Assembly: GCA_037893245.1 (NCBI GenBank)
Contig: JBAIAA010000315.1
Coordinates: 434,001 to 498,000 of the forward strand
Origin: Crossaster papposus
Taxonomy: Eukaryota > Echinodermata > Asteroidea > Velatida > Solasteridae
Reading direction: 5' to 3'
DNA length: 64,000 nucleotides
In this document: positions 45,847 through 58,190 of the stretch, one piece after another
Position numbering within the stretch: position 1 is the stretch's first letter
Layout of the letters: each line of letters opens with the position of its first letter
Made by a program: the position numbers and the translations under genes
Notes under the pieces: model-generated
Told to the model about the DNA's origin: nothing
Seen by the model: the letters and a program-made list of their open reading frames with translations, nothing else
Database searches by the model: none

Positions 45847-48655
45847 GTACCTGAGTGAACCTGGCCGCGTATTCGGCCTGATATTCCAGCCGCGTATTCC
45901 AGCCGCGTATTCAGCCGCGTATTCAAGTATACGGAGGCTAATAAAGGACACGTTGTTTTTAATATATCTATTGTACTTATTATATATATATCTATTGTAC
46001 TTATAATGCGAGTTTCTACAATTACCGTTGGGGGTCAATAACGGAGGACTAGATGCTGGCTACAAATTATTTTGGTTTCAGACAATGAATCACGTGATAC
46101 TCGTACTGGAAATATATTGCGCAGGAATTCAACCAAAAAATAGCATTTTGCGGTATTTCAATCTAAGCCCTACTTTGAGACAAAGTGTACCGAGCACTAC
46201 AGGAGATGCAGTGAATTTGTCGACGGCATCTGAAAGAGAGATGCCATGCCTACATTATATTTTGGTTTCACATCCGTGAAGTTGTTAGATCACGTGACCG
46301 AGAGCCGATGAAAAATGTAGTTTTTAGGCAAAATTTGTCGATTTGACTATTAATAATGCGGATTTAAATTAAAAGTGTACCTAAAATGCAAGTGACCAGA
46401 ATTCTCGTTGAATATCAACTATGGAGGACTATAATTTTATGCTGGCTACAAATTATTTTGGTTTTTAGATCTAGAACAACAATTATATTGATCACGTGAT
46501 ACTCGTCCTGGAAATTGACGTTCAACAAAATAATAGCATTTTGCGGTATAGCAATCTAAGTCCTACTTTGAGACAAAATGTACCGAGCACTACAGGAGAT
46601 GCAGTACAATTGTCGATGGCATCTGAAAGAGAGATGCCATGTCTATATTCTATTTTGGTTTCAGATCCGTGAAATAGTTAGATCACGTGGCCAAGGGCCA
46701 TTGAAAATGTAGTTTTCCCACAAAATTTGTCGATTTGACTATTAATTAATGCGGATTTAAATTAAAAGTGTACCTAAAATGCAAGTGGCCAGAATTCTCG
46801 TTGAATATCAATAATGGAGGACTGCATGCTGGCTACAAATTATTTTGGTTTCAGATCTAGAACAACAATAAATCACGTGATACTCGTAATGGAAATTGCC
46901 GTTCAACAAAATAATAGCATTTGTGGTATAGCAATCTAAGCCCTACTTTGAGACAAAGTGTACCGAGCACTACAGGAGATGCAGTACAATTGTCGATGGC
47001 ATCTTAAAAAGAGATGCCATGCCTACATCCTATTTTGGTTTTAGATCCGTGAAGTAGTTAGATCACGTGACCAAGAGCCATTGAAAAATGTAGTTTTTAG
47101 GCAACATTTGTCGATTTGACTATTAATTATGCCGATTTAAATTTAAAGTGTACCTAAAATGCAAGTGACCAGAATTCTCGTGGGATATCAACAATGGAGG
47201 AGTGTATGCTGGCTACAAATTATTTTGGTTTTAGATGTAGAACATAAATGAATCACGTGATACTCGTCGTGGAAATTGCCGTTCAACAAAAATAATAGCA
47301 TTTTGCGGTATTTCAATCTAAGCCCTACTTTGAGACAAAGTGTACCGAGCACTACAGGAGATGCAGTGAATTTGTCGACGGCATCTGAAATTTGTGATTC
47401 ATGTTCTAGATCTAAAACCAAAATAATTTGTAGCCAGCATACACTCCTCCATTGTTGATATCCCACGAGAATTTTGGTCACTTGCATTTTAGGTACACTT
47501 ATTAATAGTCAAATCGACAAATTTTTCGTAAAAACTACATTTTTCAATGGCTCTTGGTCACGTGATCTAACTACTTCACGGATCTGAAACCAAAATAGAA
47601 TGTAGGCATGGCATCTCTCTTTCAGATGCCGTCGACAAATTCACTGCATCTCCTGTATTGCTCGGTACACTTTGTCTCAAAGTAGGGCTTAGATTGAAAT
47701 ACCACAAATGCTATTATGTTGTTGAACGGCAATTTCCACGACGAGTATCACGTGATTCATTGTTGTTCTAGATCTAAAACCAAAATAATTTGTAGCCAGC
47801 ATACACTTCTCCATTGTTGATATCCCACGAGAATTCTGGTCACTTGCATTTTAGGTACACTTTTAATTTAAATCCGCATTAATTAATAGTCAAATCGACA
47901 AATTTTGTGGGAAAACTACATTTTCAATGGCCCTTGGTCACGTGATCTAACTATTTCACGGATCTGAAACCAAAATAGAATATAGACATGGCATCTCTCT
48001 TTCAGATGCCATCGACAATTGTACTGCATCTCCTGTAGTGCTCGGTACACTTTGTCTCAAAGTAGGGCTTAGATTGCTATACCACAAATGCTATTATTTT
48101 GTTGAACGTCAATTTCCAGGACGAGTATCACGTGATCAATATAATTGTTGTTCTAGATCTAAAACCAAAATAATTTGTAGCCAGCATAAAATTATAGTCC
48201 TCCATAGTTGATATTCAACGAGAATTCTGGTCATTTGCATTTTAGGTACACTTTTAATTTAAATCCGCATTATTAATAGTCAAATTTGCCGTCGACAAAT
48301 TCACTGCATCTCCTGTAGTGCTCGGTACACTTTGTCTCAAAGTAGGGCTTAGATTGAAATACCGCAAAATGCTATTATTTTGTTGAATTCCTGCGCAATA
48401 TATTTCCAGTACGAGTATCACGTGATTCATTGTCTGAAACCAAAATAATTTGTAGCCAGCATCTAGTCCTCCGTTATTGACCCCCAACGGTAATTGTAGA
48501 AACTCGCATTATAAGTACAATTTTCGCTAAAACCCACCATAGATATATTAAAAACAACGTGTCCTTTATTAGCCTCCGTATACTTGAATACGCGGCTGGA
48601 ATACGCGGCTGGAATATCAGGCCGAATACGCGGCCAGGTTCACTCAGGTTATGTG
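45847..48655. repeat. 2.8-kb palindrome built of ~385-bp units
   Basis: Outer arms read acctgagtgaacctggccgc inward from both ends, followed by short ccgcgtattc repeats. Each arm holds about 3.5 head-to-tail units of ~385 bp (plus units near 46010, 46385, 46775 and 47157; inverted from about 47395). The centre is near 47390. TCACGTGA or CACGTG occurs about 12 times at regular spacing. No protein. A fold-back type element is the best description. Confidence 0.9.
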
Positions 48656-50892
48656 TGTATGCATATGGCCAGCTGCATAGTTTACCTCGAAAACACACAC
48701 GGTGGGTAGTCTTTTGCATGTGCATGCTGCCTGCAACTTTCACAATCGGAAAGTCATTCTAGTAAATTACTAAAAATAATTACTAATATATCATAATCTG
48801 TATTAATAATATAATTTGCAAAACATCCAAGGGAAACATGTTGCATTTCATGGGGACCACGCTGAATTCTGTGTTGCTAATATTGGATACATGTGATTGT
48901 ATTTGCCTTCGTAATGGCAACACTATGCTAGAGGAAGTAAAAGGGCGTGACTAATCAAAAAAAAAGGGGAGGTGGAGGTAATTATTTTTTAAAATTAATC
49001 CAGTAGTTTAAAGGTAAACTTATAAAAAAGTATAAAATGTAACAAAACCATATTAATACTAGTTAAGTTAATTAAACGATTTAAAAAGGTTTTAAATAAA
49101 ATGTAGCAAGACCTAAATACTAATTAAGTTAATTAACATATTAATCAACATTAATTAACACTTCATTTGCTGACAACAATAATATATTAAGCTTGTAGCT
49201 AGCATACACTAGCATAATTGGTGTTTTATTCATCAAGCATAGACACTGATAGACCATCTTCAGTATTTTGTTATGATAGAAATACACTAATTAGCAGTAT
49301 TCAAAATATTATAATTATAATTAAATTCAGTAAATATTGTTGTTAAAAGATTAACGAGTTACAGACGCCATTTTCTTCTAAATATACCTGAAACAACAGT
49401 GGGATTAAAGTTTCGGATTGTCATTTATGGAGTTATAAAAAATTAATATTGTTGCGTGTTTTGCTTGGAACCGGATATTCAAAATAATTACCCATAATTC
49501 CTTTGTTTTAATAATGGTTGTTTGTCTTAAGACCTTTTTCTTCTGTCATAATTAAATAGTCATTAACTTTGCATGCATTAATTCAATATTGTCTGTACTA
49601 ATCAATATTTTTCTTTGACAAAAAGGAAGTTGTGCTAATTTTGATAATTTCATTAATTAATTACAGACCAATTAAAATTGAATTTCATTTAACTGATTGT
49701 TTATATGGTTACCAGGTAACGGAATTCACGAACAAGTGTCGTTTAAAAACGATATAACTTTCAAACCGTATGACCGATTTTCCTCAAACAAACACCAATC
49801 ATCCTCGTTCACCTAGCTCTTTCATTTAAAACACATTCATAAATACCTGGGACAGTTTAGGCATTCCTATTGGTCGAGAGCCCGTCACGTGGCCGGTATT
49901 AAACGTACGATAAAGACATGGCTGGAAGTGTTTAAACCCAGTTGGCAACAAAAGTGGCCTCCGCACATGGACAACATTATTCCTATCTCGGCGTTGCGCG
50001 ACTGGTTGCGCGTCATTCCGTATTTAGAGTGACGTCACATTTTCGATAAATATTTATTTTAATCAAAGAAGCTAAATTGTTGCCCCGAAAGTGGGTGGGT
50101 TATAAAGCTCAGGAAAATTTGTGGTAAAGAGAATAATTATGTTTAAACCCTTTTTTAAATGAGTTGTAATTTAAATCCATACAAGATGGATTAATAAATA
50201 TAATCTTCTTGGCAAAGCCTGAAAAGTTGATATATCGTCTGCTTTCTCGGCGCTATTTTTGTTGTGATGTCATAATTTCTAGAGTTATTTACTTTTGTGA
50301 AAGAAGATAAATAGTTTTTCCCCGACCAAAAGGTGGGTTTCGGAGATCAGGAAATCTGGGATGAGAAAATAATTATATTTAAAACTATTTTTAAATAAAT
50401 TGTAATTTTAAACCATTGAAAAAGCAATAAATGCAAACCTCTTGACCGAGCCTGAAAAGTTCATGTGAAAATAGAGTACAGCTCGACACTCTGGGAACGA
50501 GGTTGCCAATGCAGTGATGGCCATTTAGTCTGGTTCATAGTAAATACGCTTTATTGCATGTATTGTGTAGAGCGACAGAGGCGGAAACATGTCATTTGAC
50601 AGTGGACCGTGAACATGGATAGGGGAAAACACACAGAATGGCGAAACACCGAAATTTACTTGCGACAATTTTGTTTTGGGGGGCTTTTTGGCTGAATTTT
50701 ACAAAAAAAATATTTATGAATGGGAATAAATGTTATTATTATTATTATTATTTTTATTATTTTTCATGGTTTATTAAAAAACATTTTCCATCGCAGCCAA
50801 AGGCTGAATTAGGGAAAACAATACATTTGTTCAATATACAAATAGATAGGATATACTTAATATAAAACGACCAAATGTGTGTTCGGTCAGTA
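48656..50892. other. AT-rich interval, no gene seen
   Basis: Low GC with many attaatta words and a (tta)n run at about 50733-50765. No supported exon. Confidence 0.5.
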
Positions 50893-51007
50893 TTAATCAC
50901 TCTGTTTAATACCGCTTGGAGTCTGGGTGCTGATAATTACCCTCGCCTTCGGCTCGAGTAATTATCAGCACCCAGACTCCAAGCGGTATTATAAACAGAG
51001 TGATTAA
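50893..51007. repeat. Near-perfect 48/50-nt hairpin
   Basis: Left arm 50893-50940 and right arm 50958-51007 are complementary except for two extra bases on the right. The 17-nt loop (50941-50957) itself contains a small cgccttcggc fold. It could be a palindromic MITE or, if transcribed, a long precursor-like RNA hairpin. Confidence 0.95.
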
Positions 51008-51207
51008 AACCTCTCGAACAGACATTTATTCCCTTATTTCAGATGGCTACAAGCAAAGTCATTTTTCACTTTGTCATCCCTAGTTATAGTTTCGCAGCCC
51101 AAACTTTGTCCAACTTGTGTTTTTTTGTCGTTGGGGACATGTTAGAACTACGTGTGGAGTCATTCTGTGCACAAACATAGGCTATATATTGAACAAAATT
51201 GTAACTT

Positions 51208-51696
51208 TGTAACGGGATTAGCGTTACTTTGTAGCGTTTTCGTAGTACGTCCATATAATAAAAGAACCCAGGAAATAAACTGTTGACCCTTTGTACATGG
51301 CCCTCAACAACAGCCCAGTATAGTTAATACTTTGACCCGGTTGTGTCAAGCTCCCTAATTGATTGATTGCCATTAATAAATTAATACTGAGCCAAGCCTC
51401 ACTTTTGTCCTGCTCACCATATCTCATCACCTATCTAAAAAAGCCACTTAATTGCATTCCTTTGGTTTCCCGTCTTTATTGCTTTTAAATTGGATAGCCA
51501 GCCCATTATACTTCTTAGTTTGTTCACCCACTCTAGTTTCAGCTATCAGACGAGACACATGTCTTTGAAGTTTGAACTTGCCCTTTGCATGTTTGGTAGT
51601 CTACATGTAGTTGTTCATTTTGATAAAAGTCGCTGTACGAACGACCAACCCGGTGTATATTCCATCATTCCATACCATGTACTAAAACCCCCAAAC
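51208..51696 (+). mobile_element. Putative 5' LTR of a gypsy-type element
   Basis: Begins TGTAACGGG and ends just before tggtgaccctgacgtgat, a primer-binding-site-like sequence common downstream of invertebrate gypsy LTRs. It includes ccatataataaaag, TATA-like. No second LTR was found in the window, so the borders are inferred. Confidence 0.45.
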
Positions 51697-51755
51697 TGGT
51701 GACCCTGACGTGATCTACCAAGCAAAACACTGGTATTTTGGAATCAACTGCAGCG

Positions 51756-52640
51756 ATGCCTACTACTCCTGCTCCAACTAGTTCCGGCGCAATAGCACCG
51801 CAACCCGCAACGGCTACCATCAGCCTCAAACTCCCACCATACTGGCCATCTGACCCAACAATATGGTTCACCCAAGTGGAGGCACAATTCACCACTCGAG
51901 GCATAACCTCCGAACACACCAGATACGCCTATGTGGTGGCGTCTTTGCAGCCAACAATAGCGCAGGAGGTGAGGGATATTTTAATAACTCCACCCGCAGA
52001 TGCCCCTTACACCACGCTGAAAAAGGAGCCAATCAAGCGGACATCTCAATCTGAACAAAAACGCTTGCATCAACTCTTGACAACAGAGGAGTTGGGGGAT
52101 CGAAAGCCTTCCCAACTGCTCCGCAAGATGCAACAGCTCTTGGGGGAGTGTACATTGGAGCCATCGATAATGAAGCAACTTTTTCTTCAGCGGCTGCCAA
52201 CCAAAGCTCGGCTAATTCTTGCTTCAACCTCAGAGGAGGTCGACATCGAACAATTGGCAAAGTTAGCTGATAAAATCATGGAAGTCTCCCCTTTCCAGTC
52301 ACCCATCTCTGCACACATCGCTACCATTGAAGCTCCGCCACCAACCGAAATTCAACAACTGCGGGCCGAAGTAGCAAATTTCAGTTGGCGTCAATGATAT
52401 CCACCCTCACCAGCCGTCCACGTGACGTGAACGCAGTCACAGCCGCAGTCAACCGCGTCGTCAACGTTCTGACGACCGTAGCCCAGGAGCCACGGCCACG
52501 CGTGATAACCCTGCAGAGTGTTGGTACAACCGGAAATGTTGAGCTATGGCCCACAAATGTATGCAGCCATGTTCCTACAATAAGGCCGGTAACCAGGAAA
52601 ACGACCGAGCCGGCAAGTAGGGGCGACAGTTTTTGTTTGC
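51756..52640 (+). pseudogene. Gypsy-type (Ty3) Gag remnant
   Basis: The ATG at 51756 opens a frame to a stop at 52395-52397. It shows the capsid pattern of invertebrate gypsy Gag proteins: KLPPYWPSDPTIWFTQVEAQ near residue 25, then TYxxLK-like spacing, then ELGDRKPSQLLRKMQQLLG and LFLQRLPTKAR. The C-terminal basic and zinc-knuckle region continues in other frames to about 52640 and contains a further stop inside the knuckle. No protease, RT or integrase follows, so the element is truncated and non-functional. It lies directly 3' of the putative LTR and primer site. Confidence 0.8.
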
Positions 52641-52649
52641 TGGGCTAAA

Positions 52650-53309
52650 TATCAAAATGTTATCATTGTTCATATGATTTTCCATAAGGTTTTAGCTGTG
52701 CCAGTAAGCAACTTGGTGAATTTGAAGCTCACAAATACTGACTACTTGATGATATCTGGAGACAGTGCAATGTGCGCACATTTATGGGTTTCCAAAGTTG
52801 TCGTTTTGAATAATTACTATGTTCACATAATTATTCAGTCACTTATATGCTTTAGAAAATGTTATTAAAGTAAGGATGTGTAAGTAGAATCACCAAACGA
52901 AACTTTAAAAAAAAATACAAATAATAATATACCCAAATATAGGAATAAATATATTACGCGGCAGGGATTATCGATTTATGCAAATTAGTCATATTTCCAC
53001 CACTTGGATTTTTTAATTTTTTTTTAGTATGTCATTCTAGGGACCTTATTATAGAAGTGCACTGTAGTGAAAAATATTCTATTGCAATCTGTGTGAGGTC
53101 GACAAAACAAAATGAAGTATTTTCCCTGGACTAAACGTGAAGGCCTGTTGTCTGCTCACAAACTAGATTTGACCTCATCGATAGACTAGAGGCGTACGAG
53201 TGAAAACACAGACCACCCATGCGTGAAGTTGAATCGAAAATCGAAAAAAGGGATAAGTTCAACAGCACCCGAACTTGCTCTGTATGCACATATAATATGA
53301 GCACGCAGT
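52650..53309. other. No gene recognised
   Basis: AT-rich sequence with no supported feature. Confidence 0.45.
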
Positions 53310-53455
53310 CCAGGAAATAACTTCAATTTATTTAGACATCAGTAAACTTGTGATCAACAATTACAATTTCGAAGGTGTAGCTATAGGTCTCACAACAGCT
53401 CGGCAAGACGACAGTTTAGAGGGCTATTATTCAACAAATTGCAGCGAGTAATACT
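53310..53455. repeat. Interspersed repeat fragment related to 41394-41490
   Basis: Shares caggaaataac.tcaatttattt, gacagtttagag and aaattgcag.gagtaat with the 41-kb copy. Confidence 0.6.
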
Positions 53456-53968
53456 GGATTAAAAAGTCCACATATTTAAGACACGTTGTTTATTTTTCCG
53501 CAGCACAAACTTTCGACAATTTTTTTTTATTGGGGATGCTGTCTGGTTGTTGGACTCTCACACACGATTTGTGTGTGGATGACAATGAAACCAATTTGTG
53601 CACAAACCTATGGTGCGCTGTGAACCAGTTAAACTTTTGTTTTTCCTGATTAATCTTAAAATTGTACATGAAGATTGGACTCTTGTTTTTAGTTCGAACA
53701 TTTATTTGTTGCATGCGTACTGTATTACGTAAAATAAAGGCAAATTAGGCTTATATATTGTCAAAACCATTCGTAATACTTTGGGATTTTTCAATAATTT
53801 ATGTTTCTCATTACAATTTATGTTTCCAGGCTATTTTAAAACATTTTTTAATCAAATGTACCGATTCTTACAATTATTTCGCTTTAACCAAACCATTTTT
53901 AGTCATTTACCATTCCATTTCCAATTTTGGTCAAATCAATTTTCAACTTATGCTTAGTAAATTAGTCT

Positions 53969-54350
53969 AAAGGTAGGATACACCATTTGCAGATATCGAA
54001 AATATTTACTACCGAATTATTAAGAAATATTTTACTCAATTGAAAGTAAATAATGATTCTAGGCATTCAGCAAAAGGATTGCGCTAGATATTCTGTAATT
54101 ATTCAAAAATATTGAATTTTATAAAGACAAATTCGCGATCGCCGGACGGCGATCGCGAAAAACAAAGATAACATAAGAATAACTGCTCGACCCCGGTTGA
54201 AAACAAACGTTGTTTTTTGTGCTTTTCTCGGCATCCATGATTGTAAAACTTCAAAAAAGTCAGTTAAACGATATTTACTATGAAATACAACCCCCCAAAT
54301 CCACCCATTCATGATAATTCAAGCAATTACCAATGGTGTATACTACCTTT
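53969..54350. repeat. MITE of the aaaggtaggatacacc family, inverted copy
   Basis: Aaaggtaggatacaccatt at 53969 and inverted ccaatggtgtatactaccttt ending at 54350, with the gcgatcgccggacggcgatc core in between. The order of internal blocks is inverted relative to 3121-3674. Confidence 0.9.
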
Positions 54351-54869
54351 AATGTGTATTTGAGTCGATTACACATTTTAGACTAATTTATTCAACATAA
54401 GTTTGAAATTGATTGATATTAGAGTAATTCGATCGCTAAATGCTGCCTTTCAGCAACAGCTTAGACGAAATTGATATGTAATGATGAATGTTCACCCAGA
54501 AATGTTTAATTGGTTTGACCAAAATTAGAAATTAAATGGTAAACGACTAAAATAGTTTGGTCAAAGCGTGTATACATTTTGTTTAGGGGACGAAATTGAA
54601 TGTTAGAGTTAGTGAATTTAAATGGAAAATGTTTTAATATAGCCGGGAAAACTATTCTGCTTCAATTGATGATGGAAAAATATAATGCTTGACTGGTTCA
54701 CAAGTGTCTCAATAGGATTTGTGCATGAACTGCATTGGTTGTCTGTCATCCATACCCCTGATGCAATGCCAATCATATTTTATTGAACATCTCAACTGTT
54801 CAGACCATTGCCTTGCCTTCTGCCATGTCATGGCAGAGGTCATAGATGTGATAACAAATCTTCTAGAAG

Positions 54870-55264
54870 TTAAAGGGGTCGTACACGTTTGGTAATTGGA
54901 ACCCATTGTTTGTTTCAATCCTATATAGTTATAGATATATACCATAAAACTAACCTGTACAAATTTCATTTCAAAAGGTGGTACCGATTTTGAGATATTG
55001 CCGAAAATCTAGAGCGGTTGTGTCCACGCGGAAAGAATATTCTCCATTGGAATACACGCTCTGAGAAACGTCACTGCAGTAACGCTTCTCAGATTCAAAT
55101 CTTTGGGGATAAAAAGTGATATCTTTTTCCATAACCGCAGTACTTCGAAGTGAAAAGTTTCTAAAAATGCATTATACTATCCAAAGCTGCTGTACTTCTT
55201 ACCAAGTAAGTTTTTATTGCCATTAATTTTTAGAGTAATTACCAAACGTATACGATCTATTTAA
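54870..55264. repeat. MITE immediately upstream of the NLR start exon
   Basis: Ttaaaggggtcgtacacg and, inverted, cgtatacgatctatttaa bound a 395-bp element. Both ends continue with tttggtaatt. The terminus resembles the aaaggtaggatacacc family. It stops 22 bp before the exon at 55286, so it lies in the 5' intron or promoter. Confidence 0.8.
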
Positions 55265-55285
55265 CCTACCAATCATTGTTTACAG

Positions 55286-55362
55286 GACTTGCATTTGTGG
55301 GCGGGTGATATAAAGTACCATGGACGAACAGGAGGCTCAGCCTACCCCCTCTGCTGCAACAG
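55286..55362 (+). CDS. Start exon of an NLR-type gene
   Basis: Acceptor cattgtttacag, then a short leader and ATG at 55320 in the context taccATGG. It encodes MDEQEAQPTPSAATG and ends in phase 1 at donor CAG|GTCAGT. The acceptor before the leader implies an upstream non-coding exon. All following exons of the gene enter in phase 1, which supports this start. The peptide is acidic and proline-rich with no domain. Confidence 0.6.
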
Positions 55363-55749
55363 GTCAGTAAGTAGTGGTGTAAAAGCAGAAACTGGTCCAA
55401 ATTCTATATCAGAGGTAAAACAGTCACAGGCCCCAATTGACAGCCGCAGACTAAGGCCTCGGTTGTTATTTTGTTTGATAGAATTAAAAGATACCCACGA
55501 CATGCAGCGCGGGCTGGATTGCCAGCTTACCTGCACCACTGGAGAATAAAAGGGAAATCCCAGTTTACCATAAGACCCCCCCCCCCCCCTTTTTACTTGT
55601 GCAATTATCTTTCCATTCGATAAGGCCCTCTTAGAGATTCATTTGCTATTTCTAGTTGTTGTTCTGGTTCTTTATCCTTCTGTTTTCTAGTTTGTACCTG
55701 TATTCTAGTTTTTCATGTAGATGAGTGTTTTTTGTGTAGTCGCGATTGG

Positions 55750-55782
55750 GAAGTACAGTTCACTTCCCAATAGAGGGGCCAG
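55750..55782 (+). pseudogene. Relic of the 108-nt repeated exon
   Basis: Aagtacagttcacttcccaa up to ggggccag and gtaaat match the 3' end of exon 56011-56118. The rest of the exon is missing and a tag interrupts it. This is a fourth, decayed copy. Confidence 0.7.
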
Positions 55783-56010
55783 GTAAATACAATCGCAATG
55801 TTTAGCCCACAACAATAACATTTAAATGATATATTCGGATTAGCCGAACATTTTGGGCACACTTATTCTATTTCTGAGAAAAATGAACTTTGATGTAATA
55901 TTTTTTTTTTTACTTAGCCTGTACTTTATTTTCTCCTACAAAATATAAATTTGGGGGATGTGATCAGATACTTTATTTAAGTATATTTTAATTCTTGCTT
56001 CTGATTTTAG

Positions 56011-56118
56011 ATTCCCCACAACAAACTGGACCCACCGAGAATATTGACACAGTCAGTGGTAGCCACAACCCAACCATCGCTGGTCCAAGTGCAGTTCACT
56101 TCCCAATGGAGGGGCCAG
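56011..56118 (+). CDS. 108-nt exon, copy 1, NLR gene
   Basis: Acceptor ttctgattttag, donor CCAG|GTAAAT, 36 codons, phase 1 in and 1 out. It begins DSPQQTGPTENIDTVSGSH and ends GPSAVHFPMEGPG. A symmetrical exon can be duplicated or skipped without changing frame. It is low-complexity and polar, probably a disordered linker between the N-terminus and NACHT. Confidence 0.75.
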
Positions 56119-56802
56119 GTAAATACATTCATGTTTGTTATTAACATTAAAGAAATTGTATATCAAATGTAATAGTCTAGGAGCCAAGTTCGAAAAGAAG
56201 CTTATTTTTAAAGTTCGTTTCACCTTTAAAAGGGAAAGGTTTGGCATTTGTACATGGAAGGGGGGGGGGGGGGGGGGGGGGGGGGGGTGTCCCTGAAGTA
56301 TTTTAAGACCGGGTGTAAGCATCCAAGATGGCAGCAAGGTACTTTAATTAACCAATCTCTCAAGGTACCCCTGCCTTGCTGCTCCCCCAAATGTCTGTTT
56401 TGTAGGAACAAATTATATAAAACAAAAAACGTACACACCATTTATGTTTCTATTGAAAAACAATGGTCCAAGGATGGTGTTGTTTCTCATTAGACCAATC
56501 CACACGTTAACTTTCTCTCGGCTATCAGAACAGGATTTCAATCGGTAATGATTAAAGGAAACAAGAAACAGGTGCTTATACAATCGCAATGTTTAGCTCC
56601 ACAAAAATGAAATGTGAATGATCTATTCAGAATAACCTGAAATGTTGAGCACAAGTCTTATTCAATTTCTGCGAAAAATGACTTTGATGTAATTATTGTT
56701 TGTTTTACTCGTCCTATACTTTGTTTCTACAAAAATAGAAATTTGGGGGATGTTATTAGCTACTTTATTTAAGGATATTTTAATTCTTGCTTCTGATTTT
56801 AG

Positions 56803-56910
56803 ATTCCACACAACAAACTGGAACCAGCGAGGACATTGATACAGTCAGTGGTAGCCAGAACCCAACCATCGCTGGTCCAAGTGCAGTTCACTTCCCAATT
56901 GAGGGACCAG
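56803..56910 (+). CDS. 108-nt exon, copy 2, NLR gene
   Basis: Same length, phase and splice signals as copy 1, beginning DSTQQTGTSEDIDTVSGSQ. Flanking intron DNA (for example tttatttaaggatatttt upstream) is also duplicated, so the unit is a genomic tandem duplication with a period of about 790 bp. Confidence 0.75.
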
Positions 56911-57258
56911 GTAAATACAATTATGTTTGTTATTAACATTAAAGAAATTGTATATCAAATGTAATAGTCTGGGAGCCCAGTTCGAAAAGAAGCTTATTTT
57001 TAAAGTTCGTTTCACCTTTAAAAGGGAAAGGTTTGGCACTTGTACACGGAAGGGGGGTGTCTCTGGGGTATTATAAGACCGGGTGTAAGCATTCAAGGTT
57101 GCAGTAAGGTACACTTATTCTATTTTTGACAAAGTGAACTTTGATGTAATTTTTCTTTTTTTACTCAGCCTATACTTTGTTTCTACAAAAATAGAAATTT
57201 GGGGGATGTGATTAGCTACTTTATTTAAGGATATTTTAATTCAAGCTTCTGATTTTAG

Positions 57259-57310
57259 ATTCCACACAACAAACTGGAACCATCGAGAAGATTCACACAG
57301 TCAGTGGTAG
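57259..57310 (+). pseudogene. 108-nt exon, copy 3, truncated
   Basis: Starts like copy 2 (DSTQQTGTIEKIHTVSGS) after the same ctgattttag acceptor, but similarity stops near 57310 and no matching donor follows. Probably non-functional, or an alternative terminal exon that runs to a stop. Confidence 0.6.
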
Positions 57311-57869
57311 CAACAACATTCCCTTTCTTGGTTATAACTACAACTACCTGATAATAATCTTGTTTGTCAAAATGAAAGTAGCTTTATATCAATTCAAATA
57401 TATTTTGGAGGAGTAGGTGGTAAACCACATAAACATAAACACAACAAAAACTTTTGTCAGTTTGCAAGCTAATTAAGAGTCATTCATTTTCGTTGGTGCA
57501 AATATTACAAGCCAGTTGGATATGCTGGACACATTATGAGGGCGGTATTTATAGCGGTGACGTCTTAGACGGAGAGCAGGGGGCGCCAGAGTGAAATTTC
57601 ATGAAAGCCCAAAATCGTGGGCAAATTGTATAATTTCTGTATGAACTCAAAAAAATACAAATTCATAACTATATGCAGCATTTATATAGTTAACAGCTGA
57701 AAGTATTTTTAGTCGACATCAGCTGCGTTTTCAACCGAAATTACCAATTTGTGTCCGTCCTCCCGAAGTTTGTCCATAGAGTCGTGCACATTTTTCAATC
57801 ACTTCCGCCCACGATTTCATACTTAGTCAGGCGCCGTCAAAATGACGGTACCTGGAGGTTGATTTCCAC
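57311..57869. other. Intron sequence, no feature seen
   Basis: No supported exon or repeat. Confidence 0.4.
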
Positions 57870-58190
57870 ACTGACCTCTACACCTGGACGGACCATTGTC
57901 CATATTCTGCTGTGCTAACACTTGAAGTCGACGCGAACTGGAAGTGCAACATGGCGGACCCGAGACGTCACTGCTGTGAGCCAATGAAATGTCCAGGTGT
58001 GGAGGTCAGCGGATTTTTTCTGTACATTTTGTATTTATAAACATTACGTAATACGTATCGTACCAACACCTGGACATTTCATTGGCTCACAGAGTCACGT
58101 CGTGGGTCCGCCATGTTGCACTTCTCCGCATGCCGACTTCAAAATGAAACAATGATGATCTGTCCATGTATAGAGGTCAGTGGATTTCCA
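57870..58190. repeat. Fold-back MITE (~320 bp)
   Basis: Cactgacctctacacctggac at the left is matched, inverted, by tgtatagaggtcagtgg at the right. Inner arms gcaacatggcggaccc / gggtccgccatgttgc and ggctcacag / ctgtgagcc also pair. The centre is near 58045. Confidence 0.85.

Noticed and set aside
45847..48655. The palindrome as an insertion into the 643-bp satellite
   Set aside because: The satellite resumes nowhere on the right side, so a simple insertion is not supported.
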